NCBI GenBank assembly: GCA_963682055.1
Contig: OY821741.1
Location: 24,870,711-24,934,710 of the forward strand
From: Primula veris
Lineage: Eukaryota > Streptophyta > Magnoliopsida > Ericales > Primulaceae
Length of the DNA: 64,000 nucleotides
Reading direction: 5' to 3'
A program made the translations under genes and the position numbers. The notes below the pieces were generated by a model. It saw only the letters and a list, made by a program, of their open reading frames with translations. It was not told the origin of the DNA and did not search any database. Positions 11,393-21,809 of the stretch are shown one piece after another (within the stretch, counting starts at the first letter, position 1; each line of letters opens with the position of its first letter).

Positions 11393-11998
11393 ATAGATTA
11401 AACCTATAAGCTTCTGCAGCTTTGGCGGGTGGCGGTAAAGCCGTCCGCCGGGCCTTTTTCTACTGCTACTTTTTACCACTATTTTTTCTACCCTACAGTC
11501 TATGCTACATCTTTTTTTTCTACTCTACTCTATACTACTTTTTACAACTATTTGTATCTACCCTATGCTACATCTACTTTTTCTACTTTAGTATTATGCT
11601 ATATCTACAAAAGCTACTCTTATTTTAATCTGTACTCTACATATACAATGTTTTTTTTTCTACATCTACTTTTATATCTACTTCTACAACTACGATACTT
11701 CTATAAAAAAAAAATCTACCAAACTATTTTTTTTCTATGCTACTCCTACTTCTATATTTTTTCTACCCTTGCTACTTTTCTTTTTCTATGCTGCTAATTC
11801 AACTGGATTGTTACCGCTACAATTACTGCTATAACTACGACTACTGTTACTGCTATATCTATCGCTACAACTACTGTCACGTCTCTTGCTACCACTACGA
11901 CTACTTCTACTCTATTTACTGCTACAGAACGCTAGTGCTATAATTAATTGAGTCCAAAATACCCATTACGTTCACTCCACGGCCATCTTGCAGGGGAG

Positions 11999-12211
11999 TA
12001 TTAGAATGAAAATATATAATTAAGATTTGATTTGACTGAGTTAGATTGATCTAAGATTTAGATGGAATGTTTCTATATTATGAAAGAGTTATTTCTTGTT
12101 AGCTACTCTTGGTTTATTTATATAAAGAGTCATATGTAATACAACTACAATTACAATACAATTCTGCATCTACATTTCTACATTCTACCTCTATTGTTTT
12201 ATATTTTAACA
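11999..12211 (+). repeat. TRIM 3' LTR
   Basis: This is the second copy of the TRIM terminal repeat. It is preceded by the polypurine tract GCAGGGGAG (about 11990-11998) and ends TATTTTAACA like the left copy. Confidence 0.75.
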
Positions 12212-12592
12212 TTTTCTATGCAAATTTTGATTAAATTTCAATATTTATTAAATTTTAATGATGTTTGAACTAATTAAATTAGTAACATATGTGGTTCTGT
12301 TTTCCATCTGTTTAAATGGACTAATAGATTTTAGAATCTTTGACAGCTCTTATGCGAATTAAGCTTTCTATTTTGCTTATTAGTTATTGTTAATAACTAT
12401 TTTATTGAATTATTTGTTCATGAAATTGGTAAAACTCATTCTAAACCTGCATAAGCTAGAGATTGTATTGAAATTTATTTACTGAATCATGGCAAAATTT
12501 TGTGAGGATGGCATAATCTATAACAGGTGGAATCTGACAACATAATATGTTTGAAAACATTGAAGATTTATACAATACCTTATACAATACAC
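12212..12592. other. Gene-free AT-rich stretch
   Basis: No recognisable feature lies between the TRIM and the MITE. Confidence 0.5.
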
Positions 12593-12902
12593 CTTTTTTG
12601 ATTTAGTATATTCTACTATGAAAAATCCAATTTAATACCTTCTGCTACCAAAATCACACTATTTAATACCTTATCCTTCAACTACTTAAACTAATTTGGA
12701 TAGTTGGAGGTAGTAAATTGAAAAAAAAAGTATTGTAGAGGGTACTAAAATGTTAAATTCTCACTGACGTGGTGGTGATGACGTCATTGCCATGTCGCTT
12801 TTTGTTGATTAATTGATGGAGAAGGTACTAAGTTGAATGAATTTGGTAATTGAGTGTACTAAATTAGATTTTTATTAGTAAAATGTACTAAATTGAAAAA
12901 TA
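12593..12902. mobile_element. MITE with ~47-bp terminal inverted repeats
   Basis: The left end (12593-12639) and the reverse complement of the right end (12856-12902) align closely. They share TTT(G/C)AATTTAGTA-type sequence, then an ACTA...AAAAATC(C/T)AATTTA block. The ~310-bp element is non-coding. Its right end lies 2 bp before the LTR of Copia element C, so a target duplication cannot be judged. The TIR sequence resembles Mutator-type plant MITEs, but the superfamily is uncertain. Confidence 0.6.
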
Positions 12903-12904
12903 AG

Positions 12905-14061
12905 TGTTAGGTCCATATTTGTGATATAGTGATCTCTTTGTTGTTAATTGATTTAAACAGAGTAATCTAAGTTATTGTTAATTATTAAGACAATTTTTAT
13001 GTTACATGTGAAGTTGTAACCACAATTACAACCATAGTTATAACATGTTGATACGCAAGATTATATCTTATTGCATAACTTATTTTTTTAAGTTAATTAT
13101 TCTTATTTAAGTATGCATGAAATATTCTCACTTGTTTACATGATATATTTATGTCTATTAATAATATTTAAATGACAAAGAATGGAAGATCCAAAAGTGA
13201 TTTATGGAGATCTGTTTAATAGATATATCTTTGCAAAGATATTATCTCATTACTTTTATTGTACTAACTAGATCTCTTGTTTATTGCAAGTCTTTACCAT
13301 GTTTCAATCTATGCTACTTACAGATAGTTTTATAATTCGAATAGATTGAACTATATTTGGAGATATTGTTTTTATGTAAAGAAGATTTTATCTTTAAAAG
13401 ATTTTATTTTTTTATTCTTTCAATGGTAACAACAACTCCATTATCAAGAAAGATGTTTATTGTGTTTGACTTAAAGAAGATTGAGCTCAAATCTGCAACA
13501 AGTGTCTTGTGCGTTTGTTGGAAGAATGAGATCAATCTAAAGGAGTCAAAATCAATAAGAAGATCTGAAGAATAAAAGAATGAAGAATTTTGAAGATCTC
13601 AAAAGATTTTTTTTGTCTCATAAATAGATAATAGGTTTGCTCATAAAAAAAGTGTGTTCTAAATATAAAGAACTCAATCTTTCAGAAAGAATACACGAGT
13701 GAAATTAAACTGAGAAAAAATTGGTGGGATTCCATTGATATTTTGAGTGATAGTTATAGAGTAGGAGCATTATAGAGATAGGCAAAAAAAGCTTGGGAGA
13801 TTCAGTGAGTTTTTCATAAGTGTTGAGTCATATATTGTACATCTTGTAATATTATTAATCTGGGTGAGTGTCCCAGAAAAGTAGCTCTAATCGGGGTGAA
13901 CTCTATTGTTAAATGTGCATGTGAATTTACTCTAAAATACATTTAATTGTTTTAAGTTCATCAGTAAAAAGTTCAGTTACAACTGTGTTTACAACTCTAC
14001 TTACAACTGTAGTTGCAACTCAACATCTTAACAACAACTAGAACTGTGGATAGGAATTTCA
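12905..14061 (+). repeat. 5' LTR of Copia element C
   Basis: It starts TGTTAGGTCCATATTTGTG and ends ...GGAATTTCA. It is 1157 bp and collinear with 21810-22991. The last ~90 bp are filled with alternating GTTACAACTGTAGTTGCAAC-type motifs. The 72-codon frame at 13357-13575 lies in the LTR and has a counterpart in the other LTR, so it is not a gene. Confidence 0.85.
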
Positions 14062-14063
14062 AT

Positions 14064-14075
14064 TGGTTTCAGAGC
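14064..14075 (+). other. Primer-binding site of Copia element C
   Basis: TGGTTTCAGAGC differs at one base from the tRNA-Met primer site TGGTATCAGAGC and lies 2 bp inside the LTR. Confidence 0.75.
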
Positions 14076-14124
14076 TTCACACTAGATCTGACTTGGTGTG
14101 GATCATGTGTTCTGGTAAAAGTTG

Positions 14125-15075
14125 AGGGAAGAAAATTATTTTGCAAGCCACCATTACTTGAAGGAGGAGCTAACTATGGAGTTTGGAAGATAAGGATGAA
14201 GGCTTTCATCAAACATCAAGATAAACAAGCTTGAAATTCTATACTGAGTGGATGGAAAACTCCAATGGTGTCTGATGATAATGGAGAGCTTGTATACGTG
14301 CCTGAAGATAGCTGGACTGCTGAAGAAGATAAGAAATCTACTACAAATTCTACAGCCATCAATCTAATCTTTGGCGGTGTTATTCTCAGTGTATTAAGGT
14401 ATATTTCTCACTGTGAAACTACTAAAGAAGCATGGGACATTCTAAAAGTAACATTTGAAGGAACTGTTAAAGTAAAAACATTTAAACTCCAACAATTAAC
14501 TACTAAATTTGAAAAATTAAAAATGGAGGAAGATGAAACTATTGAACAGTTTAATGCAAGAATTTGTCAAATTGCTCATGAATCTGGAACTTTAGGAGAA
14601 AAATACAGTGATGCTAACTTGGTAAAGAAAACCATAATATCTCTTCCAGATAGATTTGAAATTAATGTAACTGCTATTGAAGAATCAATTGATCTAAAGA
14701 ATTTAAAACTTGGAGAATTTATGGGAAATCTGAGTAGTCATGAATTGTCTTTCAAGCAAAGAAAACTGAACCTAAAATTCCTGAAGATAATGAAGAAAAA
14801 GAACAGTTTTCTTTGTTTGCTAAGAAATTATTCAGAAAATTCTATAAGAAAAGACCCTTTGAAACAGGAAACTTTAATAATCCTCAGAAAAGAGAACCTC
14901 AAAATGGTAAATTTGAACATAATTTCAAATATAAATAGGGTTCAAAAGGAAAGAAAAACTTAGAAAATAAACCCAAAAAAATACAATGCAGAGAATTCAG
15001 GGGTTTTGGTCATATACAGCCTGAATGTGCTAATACACTGAGAAAAAAGAAAACTGTTATGATAACCACACAGTG
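14125..15075 (+). pseudogene. Copia gag remnant (UBN2-type)
   Basis: The N-terminal segment contains LLEGGANYGVWKIRMKAF, typical of plant Copia gag, and is followed by a stop near 14232. A 232-codon frame (14265-14963) carries the capsid-like UBN2-type region, with KEAWDILKVTFEG and LQQLTTKFEKLKM. A zinc knuckle follows near 14997-15039 in another frame and reads CREFRGFGHIQPEC. The second cysteine of the usual C-x2-C-x4-H-x4-C is replaced by phenylalanine, so nucleic-acid binding is probably lost. Gag would package element RNA in cytoplasmic particles. Internal stops and a frameshift make this copy non-functional. Confidence 0.8.
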
Positions 15076-15134
15076 ATGAAAGTGAATCTGATAGTGAGGA
15101 AGAATATGGGGATCGATCAAGCTTTGTTAACTTT

Positions 15135-15410
15135 ATGCGAAAAATCACTAATAATACTAAACCTAACTATGATAATGAATGTGAGTCAGTTGCAACCTCA
15201 ATTACAACTGTGATTGAAACTTACAGTAACAGTGAAGATGAACTTTCAGAAGAAAATGTTTTAAAACAGCACATGCTTCTCTATGACATATACAAAATTA
15301 TTTGTAAACAATCTGTTTCCATTAATAAACTCAATGATAATCTGAAAACTGAAGTAAATGATCTTACTGAACAACTAAAAAGAAAACTTAAGTTAAATGA
15401 AATAAAGTGA
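15135..15410 (+). pseudogene. Coiled-coil gag/pol spacer fragment
   Basis: An open 91-codon piece continues downstream of the zinc knuckle. It starts with an acidic, Ser/Thr-rich stretch and ends with a Lys/Leu/Asn-rich coiled-coil-like segment (NDLTEQLKRKLKLNEIK). A related acidic and coiled-coil order is seen in gag of element E (46667-47326), which places this piece at the gag C-terminus or gag-pol junction. It ends at a TGA, and the region to 15840 has only broken frames with a second knuckle-like CNFCKKSGH trace near 15657. Confidence 0.55.
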
Positions 15411-15839
15411 AAAATTAAATTGTTGAATGCTTCACCTATAGATAGACTGGATGAAATGCTGTCATATTCTAGAGCTTCTAAGGATAATAGTGGTTTGGGG
15501 TATAAAGGCTATGAAGGAACTGGAAAGACTATTTTTTTTAAAATCTTCTAATAAATATGAAATCAGTCAAATTGAAAGCAATGTTAGAAGTATAGTTGCA
15601 ACCAGCAGTGAGTTTAAACTCTTATAGCTAAACTCAGGTTTAACACCCAACTGTGCAATTTCTGTAAAAAATCTGGACATATGGATATGAAATTCTACTT
15701 AAAAACCCACAGAAAATATATTTATTAAAATATTTCGACTCCTATTTGGAGTGAAAAATCTATCTGGGTTTGGAAAGTTAAAGTCAAAGCTGAAACTATC
15801 AAAACCAATAAAACTACTATAACTTCTTTAAAGGCCATT

Positions 15840-16598
15840 ACTTCAAATTATTGGTATTTTGATAGTGGATGTTCTAAGAATATGACCGGTAATGCGAGCT
15901 TTCTCAAAGATGTCTGTGAAATTCCAAGCAATACTGTTGTGTTTGGAGGTGAAGACACATGTAAAATTGTTGGAAAAAGTACTTTGAACAAAACAGGAAT
16001 TTTTGAAATTAATGATGTTTTTCTTATTGATGGTTTAAAAGCTAATCTTCGAAGTATAAGTCACATGTGTGACAATAAAATGATTGTTCATTTTAACAAA
16101 GAAAAGTGTCTCATTACTGATCTCATTGATAATTTAATAATGACTGGAGTCATGTCAGCAGATAGTTGCTATGTTTTTGAAAAATCTGATGTAGAGTTAC
16201 CAAAAAGCAAGTGTAACCAAGCTATCACTAATAATTCTGAAATTTGGCATAAAATACTTGGTCACGTTAATTACAAAACTCTGAATAAACTTGTTAAAAT
16301 GGAACTGGTTAGAGGTATTCCAAATCTCAGTCTAAAAACTCAAAGTTTATGTGGTGATTGTGCTATAGATAAACAAACTAAAAGTACTCACAAAAGTAAT
16401 AATCAAATCTACACTAACAGAGTCCTAGAATTTCGACACATTGACCTTATGGGTCCTATGCAAATAGAAAGTATTGGAGGTAAGAAGTATATTCTTGTAG
16501 TTATAGATGATTTCTCTAGGTATTCTTGGGTTATATTCTTAAAAGAGAAATCTGAAACTTTTGAATTGTTTAAAACTGCAATTGGAAAAATAGTCTAG
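15840..16598 (+). pseudogene. Copia pol: protease and integrase N-terminus
   Basis: The protease motif FDSGCSKNMTG (near 15860-15892) gives the catalytic aspartate in DSG. It is followed by the usual Copia spacer and then the integrase zinc-binding part, with WHKILGHVN and CGDC around 16245-16365. The first integrase catalytic aspartate is in HIDLMGPM, followed by VVIDDFSRYSWV. The frame closes with a TAG at 16596-16598. An adjacent fragment still shows RSDHGK, the second catalytic Asp region, but the integrase is shortened by a deletion before about 16680. Confidence 0.85.
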
Positions 16599-16706
16599 AA
16601 TTGGTAAAATTGTGAGAATTAGAAGTGACCATGGAAAAGATTGTTAGAATAGAACTATTCAAGAAATGGTTAGACTCATGCTTAACTCTATGAACTACCT
16701 AAAAGA

Positions 16707-18152
16707 TTGTACGCTGAAACTGTTAATATTGCATGCTATATTGTGAATAGGGTTTATCTGACTAAAATAACCAATATGACTCCTTATGAAGTTTGGAAAG
16801 GAAGAAAACCTAATGTTAAATATTTTCATGTGTTTGGGTGTGTTTGTTATATTATAAAAGTTAGAAAACACTTTGGTAAGTTTGATCCTAAAAGTGATGA
16901 AATAATATTTCTTAGTTATAATTTGAGAATATAATTTGATGATGTGGTATTTGATGATTTCAAAGGTATCACTGAGATTGCAGGTGATGATGATGAGATA
17001 AGGATCGGAGAGCAAGAAGACAATCCAGAAGAGCTTGAAAGTCCAGTTGCAATTGAGGTTGAAACTCAAAGTGATGCAGCTGCTGATGGAGAGGAAAATA
17101 TTGTTCCAATCCAACGTCAAAGAAAAACTCGCTATGTAAGAACTCACAAAAACCACTCTTTGGAGAATGTCACAGGAGAAGTCAATGCAGTTATGAAAAA
17201 CAAAGGTAAGAACAATGAATTTGTTAATTTTGCCTATAATATTTCTCAGTTGGAACCTTCAAATATAAAAGAAGTTTTAGGAGATAATGAGTGAATTTTA
17301 GGTATGCACGAAGAACTGTCTCAATTTGAAAGAAATGATGTTTGGGCATAAGTACCCCAGACAATCTAATAAAAATTTTATAGGTACTAAATGGATCTTT
17401 AGAAATAAAAGCAATGAAGATGGTATAATTGTTAGAAACAAATCTAGACATGTAGCACAAGGTTATACTCAAATTGTAGGAGTAGATTTTGATGAAACAT
17501 TTGCTCATATAGTAAGAATAGAATCTATTAGAATGTTTTTATCCTTTACTTGCTTGTATGATTTTAGATTGTTCAACTTGATATTAAGAGTGTTTTGCTA
17601 AATGGTAATATTCAAGAAGAAGTCTATGTAGGTCAAACTAAAAGATTTGAAGATCCAAAATTTCCTAAACATGTTTATCACTTGGAAAAGGATTTGTATG
17701 GTCTAAAGCAAGCTCATAGAGCATGGGTATGAAATATTGAGTAAGTTTTTAATTGAAAAATGCTTTAGCAGAGGAGGAGTTGATAAGACTTTGTTTACTA
17801 AGAAAATCACTAACGACATCATTGTTGCTCAAATTTATGCTGATGATATTGTGTTTGGCTCTGCCTCTAATGATAAAATTTCTGAGTTTATATCTGACAT
17901 GAAAAATGATTTTGAGATGAGTGGAGGTGGTGAGTTAAGTTACTTTCTAGGATTGCAAGTGAAACAGAATGATAAATGAATTTTTCTTTGCCAAAGTAAA
18001 TATGCTGATAATCTTGTGAAAAATTTTGGTTTAAGTAGTGCTAAAGAGAAAACAACTCCTATGAGTACTATGCTAAAGTTATCTAAAACTGATAAAAGTA
18101 ATGCAATTTGTCCTATCTTATACAGGTGTATGATTGGAAGTCTCTTATATTT
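16707..18152 (+). pseudogene. Copia pol: integrase C-part and reverse transcriptase
   Basis: The integrase C-terminal end shows MTPYEVWKGRKPNVKYFHVFG (16780-16845). A polar linker follows, then RT blocks: KWIFRNKSNEDG (near 17390), the RHVAQGYTQ block (near 17447), DLYGLKQAHRAW (near 17695) and the active-site YADDIVFG (near 17838), followed by SYFLGLQVK. Frameshifts and stops separate the pieces, for example at 16934, 17294, 17600 and 17979. RT would copy the element RNA to DNA. The frame is interrupted at 18152 by the inserted MITE. Confidence 0.85.
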
Positions 18153-18497
18153 GTGAAAAAATACGTTTAGTGTACTTTACTATCAGTGTTAAACGATTTA
18201 TGTACTGAACTACTAATTTTAACAATTGATATACCAAACTACGAAATTTGTCACAATTGAGGACCTACCGTTAAAGAAACGGATGAAATTTCACTCACAC
18301 TTTCTTACATATCACATGGTGAGTTTAATTCTATCAGCATTTGTCAAAACTATAGTGACTTTAATTTCGTCGATTTATTTTGTTAGTCCCTTAGTTGGAA
18401 TTTTTTTTATAGTTTGGTACCCCAATTGTTAAAATTGATAATCTAGTACCTAAATCGCTAATCACTTGTAGTACATTACACTTAACGTATTTTTTCC
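18153..18497. mobile_element. 345-bp Mutator-type MITE nested in pol
   Basis: It is flanked by a perfect 9-bp target duplication CTTATATTT (18144-18152 and 18498-18506). Its ends are inverted: GTGAAAAAATACGTTTAGTG on the left and the complement of GGAAAAAATACGTTAAGTG on the right. A 9-bp duplication with G-starting TIRs points to a Mutator-like non-autonomous element. It is non-coding. It split the RT/RNase H junction of element C and therefore inserted after that Copia element. Confidence 0.85.
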
Positions 18498-18506
18498 CTT
18501 ATATTT

Positions 18507-19211
18507 AACTACTAGTAGATCAGATATTTGCTTAAATGTAGGAGTATGTGCTAGATATCAGGAAAATCCCCTAGAATCACATATAAATGCGCTGTCAAAA
18601 GAGTCATAACATATGCCAAAAGGAACTATCAACCTTGCTATATGGTATTCTAAATATACAAATCATTTTTTGGTCGGGTATTGTGACGCTGATTGGGCTG
18701 GTAATATAGATCATAGAAAAAGTAATTCTGGTGTTTTTTTTTTATTTTGAAAATAATATTGTTTCATGGTTCCGTAAAAAGCAAAAGTGCATTTTCTTTT
18801 ATCTACTGCTGAAGCAGAATATATTGCAGCTGATAGTGGATGTACCCAACTTTTATGGATGAAACAAATGTTGGCTGATTATAATATTAAACAAGAAGTT
18901 GTGGATGTACCCAACTTTTATGGATGAAACAAATGTTAGCTGATTATAATATTAAACAAGAAATTCTAACATTATTCTGTGATAACAAAAGTGCTATAGA
19001 CTTGTCTAATAATCCAGTACAACATTCCAAAACTAAACATATTGATCTAAGACACTATTTTATTAGAGAATTAGTTGAAGAAAAAAAGTTAATTTTAGAG
19101 GATGTCTGAACTGAAAGACAATTAGCAGATATTTACATAAAGCTCCTTAATGTTAACAAATTTGAAACTTTGAGGATTCATATTGGGGCATGTCACTATG
19201 GATCTAATTGA
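18507..19211 (+). pseudogene. Copia pol: RNase H with 65-bp tandem duplication
   Basis: Continuation of pol after the MITE. It contains a decayed TAEAEYIAA-type block near 18806 and the DNKSAIDL and KTKHIDLRHYFIRE motifs (18980-19070), and ends with a tail closing at TGA 19209-19211. A 65-bp segment is tandemly duplicated (18836-18900 and 18901-18965). Since 65 is not a multiple of three, the duplication shifts the frame. RNase H would degrade the RNA template during reverse transcription; this copy is inactive. Confidence 0.8.
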
Positions 19212-20227
19212 ATATTCTTGCTATATGTGTATATTTGTGAGTACAATTGATAAAATTTATGTCTAAGTTAAGTCTTATTAAGCTAAGAAATCTTTGTCTT
19301 CAAAAACCCGCTGATTGATGCCTCTAATATGTGGGAAAAATTGCTACAAAAACCATTTTTCTACTAATCTTAAAACTAGCATGAAGTGCATATATATAAG
19401 TTGCAACCCAAGTTATAACCGCAATAGTAACCTTAGTCTTGCATGCAGACAGGTTAGTGGCTAGTGGCTTACACTCAATGTCCCAGCTGCTACTTGGGAG
19501 ACCATATTTACAATTAATGATTTGAATTCGAGTTAAGTTCATGTTCAATCTGATCTAAAAATGATAATAATCCAAGACAAAAGTCTTTAAATTTTTGACA
19601 TCTTTTATACTATTTCCTTTTGAGATTTTTGAAAAAAAATTGTGTAGAGAAAAGTGGATTTGCCCAATATAGCTCTTAGTACGTAATTTTTATTGTGTCT
19701 GTATCTCATGATAAATATATATTATTGAGTAAATTTTTAGTGTCTTGTTTTTGCAAAATTCTATACTATATTACTGCTATATTTCTTTTGAAACAAGTCA
19801 AATATCCTATATTTCTTCTATTCCATTAAAATTTGGAAATTTAGATAGATTTGTTTTAAATTGAAAGCTGATCTTGATTAATAGTCAAAGTTATTTAAAA
19901 TGGAAATAATTGGTCAATGATTAATCTGTTATATATCTTATGCTAAAATTGAGTATCTTTTTATTTTATTTTTAAAAGGATACATATCTATATTTGGCTA
20001 AAATTGGTTTTAATAAGAAATTTGGGTATATTTTTCTATATATTTTGGACTTTAAAAGAGATTTGCTTAAAAGTGTTTTAATTATAACAACCATATATAC
20101 AGAATTGCTCTCTCTCTCTCTATATATATATATTTATCTATATCTAATTCGTATAAACCCTCCCTAAGTTAAGAGAACCAAATTTTGTCTTTTCCAACTA
20201 CGCTTACAACCACAGATCTAACCTAAG
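19212..20227. other. Non-coding spacer between pol and 3' ORF of element C
   Basis: AT-rich spacer. A (CT)n(TA)n tract at about 20108-20135 with TATA-like TATATATATATTTATC lies roughly 100 bp upstream of the ATG at 20228 and could serve as a separate promoter for the 3' ORF. That role is inference. No coding region is seen. Confidence 0.45.
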
Positions 20228-21301
20228 ATGACTTCCTCTTCACCTAATCTTAGCTATAAAGATGATATCTCCCTTGTTGAGTATCTGAAACAAGGCAAGC
20301 ACAATAATTCTTCTAAGGTAGGTGCTTCTTCTTCTACTCAAACTAGAAAGCGTAGAGTTAAAACTCGTGTTGGGAGAAATAGACAAAACAGTCCTAGTTC
20401 TTCAAAATTTATTTATGAGTCTCTCTACATTAGTGTTGATCATAGATTCTGGAACAAGCTAAAGTCAGACATGTTTGAGAAATTAGGTTATAGAGAAATT
20501 CATTCTGAAAGATAGCTTAATTTTGCTAAACATAGAAAAATTCAAGATCACGTTGAGAAGCTATTAAAAGATGTTGGCCTTTAGAAAACTATAAGATACC
20601 CTAATTCTTATGTTTCTAAACTAGTTAGAGAATTTTATGCCAATTTGAATGGTGGTCTGTTTGATAAAGTTGATTTTGCTTTTGGGAGAGTGTTTCTGAG
20701 GGGTAAAACTCTTAATTTTAACTTTGAATTAATCAATAAGATTCTAGGTTCCCCTACTGTGCCTTATGATTCTATTTCTGATTTTACCAACTTTGATATT
20801 CAAGTTGTAGCTTTTTCCATTACAAGCAAAAAAACCAATTTGGTGGTAATTCTATTAAGTTATCTGCTCTTATTCTTAGTGCTGATGTGTTGCATAAAAT
20901 TGCTAAGTTTAATTGGACACCAACTAAGCAATCCTCTAAGCTAACCAAATATATGTATCTTTTCATTTATAAGATCTTGTCTAAAATTCCTGTCAACTTT
21001 GGTGAGCATGTGTTTGAGATTATTAGAGTGTTGTGATGTTAATGCTGTAATTGTGTTGCTTCCTTTCACTTGTTTAATCTCCGCTTTACTTATTTCTCAA
21101 TGTGTTCATGTACCCCCTTCTACCCAAAATCCTTTTCTTAACCCAAATGAGAAACATGTAAAGTGTTCTTCTGCTCTCTATATCTCCTCTAAACTGCTCC
21201 AAAAAGATCATATCAATGACATAACTTGTGACAAAGAAAACGAGAAGGAAACTGCTTGTAAAGTGCCTAGGGAAAGGGGTGTCAGGAAGTATCTGCTGTA
21301 A
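20228..21301 (+). pseudogene. Extra 3' ORF: putative plant transposon protein domain
   Basis: It starts ATG with MTSSSPNLSYKDD and a basic patch (TRKRRVKTRVGR). In the same frame, after two in-frame TAG codons (20513-20515 and 20581-20583), it shows REFYANLNGGLF and FLRGKTLNFNFELINKILG. This pattern is typical of the 'putative plant transposon protein' domain found as an extra ORF in large plant retrotransposons. A frameshift near the A-run at 20830-20840 moves the continuation (HKIAKFNWTPTKQ, LPFTCLISALL) to other frames. Its biochemical role is unknown in the family. This copy is dead. Confidence 0.7.
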
Positions 21302-21809
21302 AAACTTGCTATCAATGATGAGAAAAGAGCAGAATTCGCAGACATGACTATGAAATCAAGAAGTTGCTTGAGAAGCTAAAAGAGAGTGATAGTGAAAGTT
21401 ACTACTTCTCTCAAAACTTTTATGATGATGATGTGGTGAAAAATGTGCCCCTATCAACAAAGTTCCTTCATTCTGACTGCTTCACTAATTTTTTGGTTTT
21501 ATTTGTTTATGAAACTCTGTTGAGATTGTGTGCCGGTTTTTGGCTGTACAGTTATTTGAATTTTGTTCTTTGTTTAAAATATTAGGGAATGTTAATTTGA
21601 GTATAGTGATTTATCTACAATTCTAACTTGTAGAGGAAACTTAGTGTCAAATTCAAAATTATATATCTTGATTCAGCAATTCTAAATATGCATGAGGAGC
21701 TTAAGTGTTAAAACTGTCATTATCTGATAATATGTGCAAACGTGATTTGCAGGTGGAGCTGAATTATAAAATCATATTATTTGTCAAATTCATTGACAAA
21801 CGGGGAGAT
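21302..21809. other. Spacer and polypurine tract of element C
   Basis: A short acidic open piece (21364-21585, LEKLKESDSESYYF) probably continues the decayed 3' ORF. The purine-rich ACGGGGAGAT at 21800-21809 directly precedes the 3' LTR and is the likely plus-strand primer. Confidence 0.6.

Larger units (their letters stand above)
11168..12211 (+). mobile_element. TRIM (miniature LTR retrotransposon)
   Basis: Two ~213-bp direct repeats (11168-11380 and 11999-12211) flank a ~618-bp non-coding interior. A perfect TGGTATCAGAGC primer-binding site (tRNA-Met) directly follows the left repeat. A purine-rich GCAGGGGAG tract precedes the right one. Total length is about 1.04 kb. This is the architecture of a terminal-repeat retrotransposon in miniature, which depends on enzymes of an autonomous Copia element. 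The interior is a degenerate (C)TACT-rich tract; the open frames across it are low-complexity. No exact 5-bp target duplication is visible (GATTC versus TTTTC). Confidence 0.8.

Noticed and set aside
11422..11943. Tyr/Phe-rich frames in the TRIM interior
   Set aside because: They arise from the low-complexity TACT-rich sequence in all phases; no domain is present.
13357..13575. 72-codon ORF as a gene
   Set aside because: It lies in the 5' LTR of element C and has an LTR counterpart at 22183-22461.
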